This document shows, piece after piece, positions 22,046 through 34,700 of a DNA stretch of 64,000 nt (position 1 is the stretch's first letter; every line of letters starts with the position of its first letter). Both the position numbers and the translations under genes were made by a program. This stretch comes from Corinectria fuckeliana (taxonomy: Eukaryota; Ascomycota; Sordariomycetes; Hypocreales; Nectriaceae), in NCBI GenBank assembly GCA_019137255.1, contig WPDH01000220.1, positions 62,001-126,000 of the forward strand, in the 5' to 3' direction. Under the pieces are notes generated by a model, which was not told where the DNA came from, ran no database searches, and saw only the letters and a list, made by a program, of their open reading frames with translations.

Positions 22046-25000
22046 CTATTGCAGCAATAGGGACTCCGCGTGTAGGACACCAAACAATCCCTCGATCTCG
22101 TCCCGCACCTTATTCAACTCCGCCGCAACCTGGAGCGTCACAAGCGTGTACGCGTAAAGCAGGGCATAGTCCTTCTCGTCGACGGTGACGACCCGGCCTG
22201 TTCCTAGAAGCTCGGCTCCCATGTGCTCCTTGCGGAATTGGTAGATCTTTCCCAGAAGGCGGTCCTTGTTGTTTTCTACCGTGGGGATGGCGTCGGTCAG
22301 CGGGTACTCGAGCATGATGCACGAGGCCAACACTTGGAAGACGTGACTGATGCGCTCGCAGAGGCGCTTCCTCTCAGAGGAGGTGAATTCGAGCAGGGCT
22401 CGCTCGCCCTCGGAAAGGGTGCTGCGCTTCTGCGTGATCAGACGCATAGCGTAGAAGCCATCGAGGATGTGCTTCGTGGAGCGCATGATGCGGCCGTAAG
22501 ATGCGTCAGGGAAGGGCCCTCGGAGTTCAAACTCGGACTTCGCAGAGGTTCGTAGGCTTTCGAGCTTAAAGGCTAGTAACGGTGTTAGCATGGATCCTAT
22601 TGCCCGAGTCACAAATAAGCTGCGGCTTACCATAACGCTGCAGGGCAGCTTGCTCGCCTTCTCGCATATAATCCACGGTGTTGTTGGTTTGGAGGGTGAC
22701 TGTAAGAGGTCCTCGCTTCCAAATGAGACCCATCTGCAGGTAGAGGACAGCGAGACCTTCTCTGAACTTGCGCCGGCCCGAGATGGGCCATATAAGTCTG
22801 CAGAAGATGACACCCCACAAGATGCCAAGCGTGACTGAGACGACACGATGGAAGACAATGTCAAAGATCAAAGGGTTGGAGCCGCCTTCGTCGTCATCGT
22901 CGTCGTCCACTGACTGAGATAAACTGTAGGCATACAAAGTGCTCACATTGTATGCCAGCAGGGCGATTCGACCAAGGGGCGCATTCTTGATAGCCAGGAT
23001 CCAGTAGAAATTGCATAGGGCGACTATGCCGCCTAGGAAGACGAGAGCAATAGGATTTCCCTGGCTGAGAACCCATGACGTGACGGCACAAACAGCGCCG
23101 ACGAGAGTTCCCTTGAACCTCGCTGTTCCTGTCGTGTTCGCGGCTCCGGTTGTCATACCGGCGACAATCATGAAGGACAAGAGGCCCCACTCTCCTCTCC
23201 ATGTCTGGTAAATGGGCCTTGTAGAGGGGATGAAGGCAAGCATGGCCCAAAGAAGAGCGCCAATTCCGACCTTGATCCCGAACAGAATGTCCTCTCGCAC
23301 CAAGAATCGTGAAGCCCTGAGAAGCTTTTGTGAAAACGACCGCTTAAATCTGCTTGCCTGAGGAGCTGCGTCCCAGCTGAATGTGTCCCTTCGCTTGACC
23401 ATTGTATCAGGAATGCCCTTGGGGACTTGAGACTTGCGAAGCCTTTGGACTGGTGGTTTCGGGATCAGACTTTCTGTTTCTGGATCGTCTAGGGCGTGTT
23501 TCTTTGCTGCCTTAAAGGACGGGATGTGCTTCCAAAACCTCAGCCAACTCCAGGATCGCGAGCCGGTCTCAGTCGTGTATTTCAAGTCCTCCAGCACATC
23601 CAGGTATGCGTCCGTCTCCTCGGCAACTGCCTGCATGCTGAATGAAAAGTGGCCGCAAGCAGCCGCTACCTCCTCAATATCCGCTTGAGTTTTCTCCGAT
23701 CTCGCCCGTCCCATTTCGATGATGCGGTACAGCTCCTGTAGCGAATCAGCCCTAGCACTGTTGTATAGGCTAAGAGCATCTCGAAGACTCTCTCGCAACT
23801 GCTCGTTTACGGTAATGTCATCGTTGGGATATTTGCCAAAAGCAGGTTCTCGGAGGATTTCGGATAAGGTATGGGCAAGCGACTTGATAGAAGGCCCCAA
23901 TAGCTCAATGAAGACTGCAAAAATGTCCGACGGGGAGTGGAATACAGGCTCGATATTCAAGGTCGGGTCGGACTTGCTTCTTGACTTCACACGACGTTCT
24001 TCTTCGCTCTCACCGGACTCCTCAATCACAGCTAGCCTGGCTGCAGAGTCATCGAAGAATGAATTTCCACGAGTCAGGTTAGGAGAAACCATCGAGGAGG
24101 TTGGTGAGAGGAAACTAGAATTCTCGCCGAAGCTTGGGACTTCCCGAAGTAGGGTGAACTGGGTCTCGAGAGAACTCCGCAGACCGCCAATGGCTTGTGA
24201 CAGTGCTTCCATAGATCTAACAAGACGCCTATCGAGTCGATATATCGACTCTCGACCGAGGAAGTAGTGCTCGAATTTTGCTTCTCGGAGGACTCGACTC
24301 ATCGTGGCATATGCGCTGTTGTACCGTGCGGAGACCTGTGAGTATTCAGAGGACCAAAGCTCGTCCTCGGTTCCTGACAGAAACCCCTTTGTGATGGACG
24401 ACAATTTGTCGCCCATGGATATCGCTGCCGTCATGATGGACTTCCGCAACACATGTCTCGCCGATACACGCCAGACGAGCACATTGACAGCAAGGGTAAA
24501 AGTGATTCCAATAACAAGCATCTTGAGCACCTGCACAATCTTGTCATCGGAGAAGTATCCACCATGAACACCTTCCTCTTTGGTGATGACGGAAATGATA
24601 GCAATCGAACATAGGGTGGTGCCGACGTTGACCAAGGGGTTGTTAAGCTTCTGCTTGACCCAACCGACGAAACCGAGTCCAGCGCCAATGCAGATGATCA
24701 AGATGAGGGCGTGGGCAGCAGCAGTGATTCCGAGCTGCGCTCGAAACACAATGGAAATGCCCATGGAGAGGAGGGATACGAGCTCGGCATAGACGACTGC
24801 GACAATGGCGATGAGAACAGCCTCGAGCATTGATCCGACTGTCCGAGCAGGGTGAAAATAGACCGTCAAGGTCGCGGTGACATGCTTCCCGTCTCTGTTG
24901 CCCAGGAAATTGGAAAGCGGCGGGAAGAAAGTCCCCATGCTGCCCAGGACATAGGCCAAGGTGCACTTAAGGACGCCATGGCCTTCCTCGGTCTGCAGCC

Positions 25001-25362
25001 ATGCCCAGGCCAAGGTGGCAGCGATCTTGATGTTTTGCGCGATGATTTGCAGGCGCTCTTTATGTGTGTCGGCGAGGTCGAGAGAGCGGTAGCCGTCGGG
25101 GGTTGTATTTGGTGTGAGGTTGGTAGAGGTACGCAGCGAGAACTCTTGTCGCGATCGTTCGCCGGTCCTGGGGATGATAAAGGTTCCGTTCTTAAGTTTC
25201 TACTCCAATGCATCAGCACCCGGCTTTCGAGGGGATCTATCTCATCTGCGATCGCAGTTACAGATACAGATACAGATAGTTGCAAGGTATTCCTACCGTT
25301 CGCTGCGACGGCCGCTTGTTCGGTGGCCAAGCGGCCGTGGAGGGGGTTCCGTTGGAGCTCAT
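22046..25362 (-). CDS. FUSC/ArAE-like putative ER transporter
   Basis: Large membrane protein of 1053 residues in three exons: 25362-25297, 25199-22631 and 22572-22046 (joins RT-KLKNG and RYA-FKLES). Two blocks of roughly six hydrophobic helices are visible, at about residues 85-230 and 655-800, separated by a long cytosolic region rich in Ser and charged residues. A soluble C-terminal part follows. This is the layout of fungal proteins with the 'putative ER transporter 6TM N-terminal' and aromatic-acid-exporter-like (FUSC-type) domains, often labelled Brefeldin A sensitivity related. An Asp run (VDDDDDDEGGSN) lies between late helices. Intron 1 holds an ACAGAT short repeat. The substrate is unknown; the transport role is inferred from the family. 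Confidence 0.82.
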
Positions 25363-26611
25363 GGCTGGTTCGCGTCGATATCGATGTCGATGTCGACGTC
25401 GGCGCCGGTGGGGTCTCACAGGTCCATGAAGAGAAGTACCGGTCGTTGCAGGGGGACTGCTGGAGGATCCGGGAGAAGGTGCGTTGGTGCTGCGGTTTCA
25501 ATGACGGCGTTAGATGCCGAAGGCAGACAGACGCTTCACTGTTTGTAGTCGGTGTAGATGCTGATGTTTTGTCTCGGTGGAAGACGTTGGCAAGTAGTTA
25601 CAGTAGGTACTAGGCTAGTAGTGCCTGCGAACCTGGAAGCTCAAGTGGGGACCAGTGCAGCTGAACATGCCTGTGGATGAGCCCTGCCATGCACTAACGC
25701 TACCTGGTACGGCCGGGCCCGTTGCATCGGGCGCTGACCACCTTTGTGGTAGTACGGTCATTGGTGCCCACACTGTCATGTGCCGTCTCTCAACGGTCGT
25801 ACGAAGTACAGTAATTGCACGGTCTGTCAAGACGAATAATAAGCCATGTTCCTTATCGAGGCCGGATGGTTTTCTCCAGGCACCAAGCATCAGATATGGA
25901 GACACCAGTGAACGGATATCTGCTGACGCTTTAGTCAGAGGGAAGGTGATCCGGCTTCCCAGGGCCGGCTACTATTCGTTACCTTGTACTTCACAGTTCG
26001 TAGGACACCAGTCGCTCATGACTTACAACCGAGTGCCACATCCACCGGAGAAAACAATACTCGGCAACGCAAATTACCACATTCGCCGTCGTACACGCCC
26101 TATCGGAAGTACAGTATGCTGTTGAACACACGTGTTCAACCCCCTTACGCTTAGACCCGACTGTCGACTGTGCTAGGTATCACCCAGCCACATGCCAATC
26201 CGCGTGCTTCGTCGAGGCCTCCCGGTTTATTTAGTGCTACGTCGGCTGTCTGCCGTCGTCTTGTCCTCTACTCTCAAAAGTGTAGTAATTACGAGCTAGT
26301 AAAGATGTCACGATGTTCCGCGCTGTGATGACTCTGTGGCCTCCACTAGCGACTGAACAAGCAGCGTCGTGGCTTGTCGGCTTGGCCCGAGTCTCACCGG
26401 TAGCGGTCCCCACTCTCAACACCAAAGGCTTCGGTTGACGCAATTCACTTGGCGGCCCGACATATCTCTCTCAGCAACCACAGACATTGCAGGAGACCCC
26501 CGAGGAGCAGCTGTCCACAGTGAGAATTCCCGTACTTGACAGTTCTAAGTCTAATAAACTACCTGCTCATGTGCGCAAGGTCCTAGCCTCTTTCTTACCA
26601 TTCAGTTCCTC
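25363..26611. other. Intergenic, divergent promoters of FUSC-like and HAD genes
   Basis: Starts with GATGTC-type hexamer repeats (25375-25405). The rest has no coding features. Confidence 0.5.
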
Positions 26612-27564
26612 ATGCGCCAGTTTCTTTCCACTATGGCCTCCTCCGCTCCTAAACGATTCGTGCCGCTGAAGCAGGGCACTCATGATCTACCTACTGCAAC
26701 CCCCATGATTAGGGGCGTAGTATTTGACATGGACGGAACGCTGTGGTAAGATTTCGATTTGCACCAGAACCTGAGTCACACCCACATTGCGAATTTGCCT
26801 ACCCTGCATCGCAACGCTAGATAAAGCTATCTTGGGGGTTTCTGGATTTGAGGGAATATTCCACTGGCCATAGCTGTCGATGCTCTATGCTTTCGCGTTT
26901 ACGACTGTGGCGATCCTTGGCATTGCGCATCTCTATCTTTGCTGGCCTAGTTCTAACTGTTCCCAGCGAGCCCCAAAACTATATGTTTAGCCAGATGAGA
27001 GCAGCACTCGGCATCACCAAGGCCGTCGACATCCTCGAACACATCGACGCTCTCCCAGAGCACCAGCAACCTACGGCAACCGAGTCTATCCGCGCCATCG
27101 AGCGCGAAGCCATGAAGTCCCAGACGCCCCAGCCGGGCCTCATGACGCTCATGACCTACCTCGACGCCAAGGGCATCCCCAAGGCCATCTGCACGCGCAA
27201 CTTCGACGTCCCCGTGCAGAACCTGCTGACCAAGTTCCTCGATGGCTCGCACTTCCACCCCGTCGTCACGCGCGAGTTCCGCCCGCCGAAGCCCTCCCCC
27301 GCCGGAATCTTGCACATCGCCAAGCACTGGGGGCTCGAGGACGAGGCCGGCGCGGCAGATGCCTCAGGGCTCATCATGGTGGGCGACTCCATCGATGACA
27401 TGACGGCGGGGAGGAAAGCGGGTGCTGCCACGGTGTTGTTGGTGAACGATGTGAACCGGGCGCTGGCTGACCATGCGCATACGGACTTGGTGATTCGGAC
27501 GCTCGACGAACTGGTCGACCATCTGGAACATGGCTTTATGGGGCGAGACATTAACGAGGCATAG
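26612..27564 (+). CDS. HAD-superfamily phosphatase
   Basis: Two exons, 26612-26745 and 26967-27564, total 243 residues. The junction restores FDMDGTL-CEPQNYMF, which supports the 221-base intron. All HAD motifs are present: nucleophile block DMDGT (motif I, about residue 39), the Thr of ICTRNF (motif II), the Lys of RPPKPSP (motif III) and VGDSIDDM (motif IV). The cap region is small and helical, as in phosphoglycolate- or beta-phosphoglucomutase-like subfamily I enzymes. A second in-frame ATG at 26633 is an equally good start. If the first is used, MRQFLSTMASSAPKRF could be a weak mitochondrial leader. The substrate is unknown. Confidence 0.88.
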
Positions 27565-28047
27565 AGCCACTCAATAGTCTCCCATCATCTTCTGTGCATA
27601 ATTACAAATGTTCAAGAGTCAAGGGGACAATGCCGTCCCAAGAATAATGGTGCAAAAGGAACAAGAAAATGCTAACAAGAGCTTGACATCAAACCCGTCA
27701 CCTGAACGCATATTCATTTCATCTACCTCTCCGATATCGGTCCCGTTGCTATCTGAGGTTATATCCTTCAGGGATAGACACAGCTCCAGAAGGGTGACTG
27801 GAGCCGACCACTGCCTCTCAGAGTGTCAGGGGTGTGTATATAAGCCCATTCATGCGCGAATACCAAATGTGCAGTGATTCGAACCCGATGATCTCCGTGA
27901 AGACCATGCTAAACAACGTCAAACATTGCGCCGAGATATGCTAAACGAACATCAGAGCACTGAGCTGCTGGTTCACTGTATGCGGTGACGTGCCAGAGAA
28001 TATGGCAACTTTTGGAGAATACTCTGATGTTGAATTAACTCAGAGCT
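27565..28047. other. Intergenic between convergent HAD and MAPKK genes
   Basis: No gene. A GGTTCGAATCAC-like stretch at about 27877-27890 (minus) recalls a tRNA B box, but no cloverleaf forms. Confidence 0.5.
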
Positions 28048-29746
28048 TTATACGCCGTAACCCGGGTTCGGCGGCAACCCGAAAGTAGCCTGTCTTCGAT
28101 TTTCTCTTCGGAGTTCGTCCGGCGTCTCCTTACGGGGTGGCGGAGGTGGGAGACCTCCGCCACCCGGAGCGGGACGCACAGGCAGACTAAAGGTAGCAGC
28201 ATTTGCACTGACGGGGCCGCCGTTCTCGGAGTAACCAGACATCTTGGGTATCGAGTTCGTGGTGATGACTCTGGCTCCGAGTCCAGGGTGTGTAGAAGCA
28301 GGCGTACGGATAGAGCCGAGGCCGTTGCGAGTAGGGGAACGGTTCTGGTTGGAGCCGTACTGATCTCGAGGCGAGACGATGCCGGCTCCAGCGATGGGGA
28401 TCTCACCGGACGTGGGCGTATGGACGGCTCGGTCGTCATTCTGCGACTGGTAGGTTGGGGAATCGCTTGAGCGAAGAAGGTCCTGGGTTGATGGCGAGAG
28501 TTGCGGTGCGAGGTGTGATTTCCTATTGTCTCGTTCCAGCATGCTCACAGCCCACTCTCTGAGGTCGACCGGCGTTCGCTTCGCCGCCTGGACGAAAGGA
28601 TCACGATCCTGCGTCTCTGTTAGCCCTGTCTAACGTATGTCAACTGTGTAGATCACTTACAAAAAGTTCTTGAGGGGTTGGCCGACGCTCAGGCTCCTTG
28701 AAGAGACACTTCTGAATCATATCCTCTAAGATACTTGGAAATGCATCGCTCTTGGGCAGGCTAGGAGCCGGCTCATGAACGATCTGCTGCAAAAGGTCTA
28801 AAATGCCAGCCGGGGCACATTCCCCGTCCGAGAGCTGCTCGCTTGCGTTGAAAGGGAACTTTCCGATGGCCATCTCCATGATGCTGAGGCCAAAACTCCA
28901 GACATCTGACTTGACTGTGTACCGCTCTCCCTGGATTCTCTCGGGAGCCATGTATGTAGATGTGCCAACGAATGTGTCGGCGATGGAGTTAACTAGTTCG
29001 CCAGACACACCAAAGTCACAGAGCTTGATGTGGCCTCTGGAGTTGACTAGAATATTCGAAGGCTTGATATCTCGGTGCATGATGTGGTGCTTCGTATAGA
29101 GGTATGTCAACCCCCCGAGAGTGGCCTCTGCGATTTTGCCCAAGACATCGACACGGACGGGGCCAAAGACTTTGGAGACTCGGTCAAGAGCGCTGATAAG
29201 AGTCAGACAGATTCTGCTAGAAGGTGAAAAAGCCACGCGAGGAGGACGTACCCGACATCCATGTACTCCATACACATGATTACATCGTTGTTGGGGTTCA
29301 AGAAAGCACCGTAGAAGTTGACAATGTAGTCTGAGTTACATCCGTGCATGATCTGAAGTTCTCGAACGATTCGCTTTCGAATCTCCCTCTTGGCCTCGAC
29401 ATGAATAACCTAGCCATCTGTCAGTATAAGGGCCGACGAGAGTTGGGAAGACCAGACGCAGACGCACCTTTCGAGCCATGACGGTTCCGGTTGTAAGGTG
29501 TTTGACCTTGCTAACAGTGCCTCCGTTGCCGGATCCCAGCTCCTTGAGAACCTCGAGGTCCTCAGGCTTCAGGTCCAACTTATACTCGATGCCGATCTCC
29601 AGCTGGCCATCCTTTCCGCCATCGTCTCTGCCCTCGTCGTCGTGGTTGTTCTCGGCAGTTGGTGGGGGCTTCGGAGCGGCGGCCTTGAGAGCGAGGCCCT
29701 TGACGTTCTTGCGCTTCATGGAGCGCGGGGCAAATGGATCGGCCAT
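28048..29746 (-). CDS. STE7: MAP kinase kinase of the pheromone/invasion pathway (Ste7 type)
   Basis: Dual-specificity kinase that activates the Fus3/Kss1-type MAPK, which controls mating, appressorium formation and invasive growth in filamentous fungi. Exons 29746-29468, 29409-29252, 29192-28661 and 28608-28048 give 509 residues. Visible features: an N-terminal MAPK docking-like site (MKRKNVKGLAL), glycine loop GSGNGG (71-76), ATP lysine Lys93 in MARKVIHVEAK, catalytic HRDIKPSN (Asp187) and DFG (Asp205). The MAPKK activation loop is SIADT, with phospho-acceptors Ser215 and Thr219. The C-terminal tail is Ser/Pro-rich with PPPPPRKETPDELRRE and ends FGLPPNPGYGV, which I associate with Ste7/MST7 orthologues rather than the Mkk1 or Pbs2 types. 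The intron at 28609-28660 sits inside the kinase tail. Confidence 0.92.
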
Positions 29747-31749
29747 GGCGGACGACGGTCGAGACGGCGCTCGGTTTGTGAGTTGAGTAGGAGTAGGCGA
29801 TGAGGGCGCTGCGATGCCTGGGTTTGATTCAGGGTCAGGCCAACCAAGGTGGTGGGGGCGTTCCCCGCGGAGAGGATTGGGCGGCGATGGACGATGATGG
29901 ACGACAGAAAACGACAGCTCTGAGAAGCCTGGAAGTTGTGTGCTGTGATGCACAGAAGGCTGGTCGGCTTCGATGGCCGGTGGGACAGTGACGGGGACGA
30001 TCGGGGTGAGTGGTTGGGTCGAGATTCCTGGCCGGGGGGCTGCAGGCGGAGGACTCGGTTATAGCACGAGGCGGGCTGCAGAGACGGGACGATAACACTG
30101 AGGTTGGGTTGCAGCAGGGATGGGCCAGGCCGCTGGACTGCTGGTGGAGAAATCTCAGGTACGAGACAGAGGGGGTACTTCGTAGGCTAGGTCGGTTGCA
30201 GTCGGTTGCAGAGGGGATGTCTGGTCGGAGCGGAGAGACGCTGAAGAGTGAGTGTACGATGACTGACCGTCGCCAATTCGTGTCACGGATGGATGGTGGT
30301 TGCGCTTGTTTGGGGCGGCCAGGGCGGGGTTCTACCACGATAACGTGATGAGACTGGCTGTAGGCGCGCAGTGGATGGCGGGCTTGCTTTGGAGATGCAA
30401 TGCAACGACGCAACGACGCGACAAATAATAGCAAATCGTGGGAGTGAGCGAGAAAAATGAGGGGTTCGTAAAGCGGCTTTTAAAAGAGAACTTGAATGTC
30501 CCAGGGTGGGCCTTGCGTCTGGGGCCTTTGAGCAAGACTCAACGCAGAATCGCGTCGAGTTGAGGCCGCTTGGTACAAAGGTAGGCGGCGATGGCGGTCG
30601 GGGTGGCGGACCACTTGGGCGCGGCCGTCTCAGGTCGGCAGGGCTCTTTGATGATTGATATGAGACTCGACAACTCGGCCGCTTTACTGTCATATAATCC
30701 CACCAACTAACTACAAAGCACGAATCATAACGCCCGTTAGGGAAAGGGGGTCGCAACAATCTGAGTAAGCTACAGCTCTAGTCTACAGGCCAGACACACC
30801 ACTCAGGCACCATGGATGCTTCGTCTCCGTTCAAGCGTTCTGATGTCCTGCTTGTCTCAAAGGGCACTATTGTCCCCTTGATTGGCCAAGGGGCTCGACC
30901 TATCGATTCAGCACGGATGCCCAAAGATCGAATGCACCTCTAGGGAGTCAGGGATCGCCATGGAGCCTCACCAGGCGATGACCCCTTGGTTGTCCTCTCC
31001 GTCTGTAGGCTGCTACCTTGGCACCTAGGCGCTTACACAGGTTCCAAACCTGCGTCATGTAGATAGGTGCATAATGGAAGCAGCATCGCATAGGTTTCAA
31101 CGGAGTCTCCAGTAGTGGCGGATTGTTGGCTCCGTGCTAAGCAGGGCAGATAGTACTCAGCTACATCTGCCTTCCATCAGGTAACTCTCAGATACCGATT
31201 TCCATCCCGGTTGTTTGAACTTCATCGTCATCATCCACCCCTGTTGCGATACCGTAGCCACTCCATCTAACGAACTCTCATGGCTGCTGTTACAAAATGA
31301 AGAAGTTGTGACATTCGAAACCTGCATAGACTCCATGTGGCGTGACAGGCGTGACAGGAAACAAAAGATCCCCAATGCCGTTTCCACTGATGATCTAGGT
31401 AATCAAAGCACGCTTAGATAGAACGCTGAGACCGATTACCTAATGCATCCCGACGCGATCGGATCCGGAAAATGTATCTTTCCGCACACCCCTGCCAGTC
31501 GCGACAAGGCTGAACGTGTGTCTCTTGAGCTGCGCTCCTCCAAAAATCTGTGAGAGTAGGAGGTCCCTGAAAAGCCCTTCTCCCACGCCTCTTTCCTTAT
31601 TTCGATTTCTTCTTCCTTTCGATAGCTTGGCCTTGCTGGAAGAATCTCCCTCTGGCGACCTTGTCGCTCAAACAGCCATCCGAAAACGACCGTTCTAGCC
31701 GACAAATAAAGTGTTGTTTGCTGCGCGGCAGCATTCACGGATTGTCAAG
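29747..31749. promoter_or_regulatory. Long divergent region between MAPKK and SPT6
   Basis: Two kilobases without a gene. The MAPKK side (29750-30500) has a CT-rich leader on the minus strand. Open frames there, such as minus 30434-29835, are compositional. Confidence 0.5.
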
Positions 31750-34700
31750 ATGAGCAACAGCATGCGCGATTTGATTTCCGGAGAAGCCGAGCTGGACGAC
31801 GAAGAGGACGACGAGTCCTTTGATGAAGGGACGGGTGAGGAGCGCAGACGCAAACCTACCCGAGTCGAAGACTCGAGCGAAGAAGAGGAAGACGACGACG
31901 ATGAAGAAGAAGCGCGAAAGGTTTGTCGACTAGCTGTGGATTACTAGACACACGATCGAACATTGACATCTTGACTTTACAGATTCGCGAAGGTTTCATC
32001 GTTGACGAGGACGAAGACGAGGAAGAGGAAGAGGGCGGCGAATCCGATGGTGACGTGCGCCATGTAGTCAAAAGAAAGCGAGAGCACCGCGACCGCGAGC
32101 AAGAAGAAGCCCTTGACGAAGACGACTTGGAGCTCATTGGCGAACAATTCGGCGAACGCCCAAAGCCCCAGACCCAGGTGAGTACCGATCAAAATATCCA
32201 GAGAGCTCCTCGGTCAATACTGACACGCGCCATCAGTCTAAGTTCAAGCGTCTGAAGCGCGGCCATCGCGATGAGGACGACCGTGGAACCGAACACCGAG
32301 GTCTTGCAGAAATATTCTCGGACGATGACGAGGAGGTGCCCGAGCAGCGAACATACGGACGAAGAGCACAGGCCGATGAGTTTGAAGACTTCATCGAGGA
32401 GGATTTCCCCGAAGATGAAGATGAGCGAATGCGTCAACTTGAGGACGCCGAAGTCGCCCGGCCGAGAGAACGCGGTGTCGGGGGTGTTGTCGATACCACT
32501 GGCCTGGACAAGGATGCTCTGGACGACATGGAAGCCATTTTCGGCAACGGCGAAGACTACGACTGGGCTTTGCTGATGGAGGAGGAGGAAGAGGACCGCG
32601 AACGAGAAGAGCAGGCCATTGAGCTCAAGGACGTCTTCGAGCCATCGCAACTGAAGGAGAAGCTTCTTACCGACGAGGATAACGAGATCCGCTTCACCGA
32701 CGAACCCGAACGATTTCAGCTCGACCGCAAGGCGTTTAAGAACCTGCAGCTGTCTGCTGAGCAGTTCAGAGAGGAGGCCCGATGGATCACCAACCAACTG
32801 TGGCCTAAGAAAGGCCTGGCACCAGATCTACAGACACCTTTTGGCAAGGCCGTTGGCAAGGTTCTTGAGTTCTTCATTGTCGATGAAGTGGAGGTTCCCT
32901 ATGTGTTCCAGCATCGCAAGGATTACCTCCTTCATACTCGCAAGACACGGAACACAAATCGCGACGATCCAGACGCCCCAGAATACGTCATAAGTGCTGA
33001 AAAGCTTCTGAATCAGGATGACCTCTGGAGGATCCTCGAGCTCGACATCAAGTTTCGATCATTTGTGGACAAGAGGAACTCTCTTGAGAAGACCTATGAT
33101 AATCTGAAGTCTCTTGCTATTCAGGATTCCATCATCGAGGAGATGATCCCCGAGGCGGCCACTATGGAGGAATTACAAGACTTGCAGGATTATTTGCAAT
33201 TTCAGTACGGGCCTCAACTGAAGGACCTGGCCGCTATTTCAGGCAACGTGTCCCAAACCAAGCGTCCAGGATCCAAGTCGACGTTGCTTGAGCGAGTTCG
33301 CCAGGGCAAGGCCTACACCTTTGTTCGAGCCTACGGTATCACTGCCGACCAGCTCGCCAAGAATGCTCTACGCCAAGGAAAGAAAGTTTCACCGGATGAT
33401 GACGCCCAGTATCCCATGGATCTTGCCGATGGCTTGCTTGACTCCAACTTTACCACCGGCGACCAGGTCATCAGTGCAGCGCGCCAGATGTACTCGGAGG
33501 AGCTTTTTGCCAGCCCTCGTATGCGCAAGCACTTCAGGAACTCGTACTATCAGGCAGCAGAGATCAGCTGTCGCCGAACCGACAAGGGACTGCGCCGGAT
33601 CGATGACACCCACCCCTACTATGAGATCAAATATTTACAGAACCAGGCAATTGCTGATCTGGTGCACCAGCCTGAGCTTTTCCTCAAGATGATGAAGGCA
33701 GAGGAGGAGGGCCTTGTCGAGATCAAGCTGGACATGCCACTTCGATATGACTTCCGTCGACAGCTTTACCAAGAATTCGAGTCTGAAAACTTCAGTGACC
33801 GAGCCGAACAGTGGCGAGAGGAGCGCAAGAAGGTTCTGGACGTTGCGTACCCCAAGCTGGAAAAGATCATCGCCAAGAATGTCAAGGAGGTTATCCGAAC
33901 CTTCTGCCAGGACGAGGTGCTGAAGATGTGCCGAGAGGAGTACGCCAAGCGACTTGACCAGGCTCCGTACAAGCCCAAGGGTATGATCCTGGGTACCACT
34001 CCTCGAGTTCTGGTGCTATCCAATGGTATGGGTGACGCTGCCCGCGACCCTATCTGTTGGGCCTGGGTCGAGGAAGATGGTCGGGTGCTTGAGCAAGGAA
34101 AATTTGGAAACCTGGCACGAGATGAGAGGCAGCGGGAGGACTTTGTGGATCTTGTCCAGCGCCGTCGGCCCGATGTGATCGGTGTCAGCGGCTGGTCTGC
34201 CGACACAAACAGGCTGGTTCGGGACCTGGAGACGCTGGTCAGCGAGAAGGGCCTCATGGGACCGGAGTTTGACGACCCCGAAACCAACGACTATCGAACA
34301 GAGCCACTGGAGGTGGTGGTGGTGAACGACGAGGTCGCCCGCCTGTACAAGGACAGCCCACGCGCCCATGCCGAACACTCAGCACTCAACCCAGTTACGA
34401 GGTACTGTGTTGCCATTGCTCGGTACATGCAGAATCCCATGAAAGAGTATGCGGCACTTGGCAAGGATGTAGTATCCCTCTCTTACCATCCCTGCCAGAA
34501 TCTCCTCCCCGCGGAGAAGCTTGCCAAGTATCTAGATTCTGCAATGGTTGACATGGTCAACCTTTGCGGCGTTGACATCAACGAAGCCATGACGGATTCG
34601 TACACTGCCAACCTTCTTCCGTTCGTGTCTGGCCTTGGTCCCCGAAAAGCTACAAGCGTCATCAAGGCAATTAATGCCAATGGTGGAGCCGTCAACACCC

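Noticed and set aside
27840..27960. Possible tRNA on the minus strand (GGTTCGAATCAC-like B box)
   Set aside because: The T-stem does not pair and no acceptor stem or anticodon arm can be drawn.
29835..30434. 199-residue minus frame upstream of MAPKK
   Set aside because: Pro/Ser/Arg compositional frame in a leader or promoter region, without family similarity.
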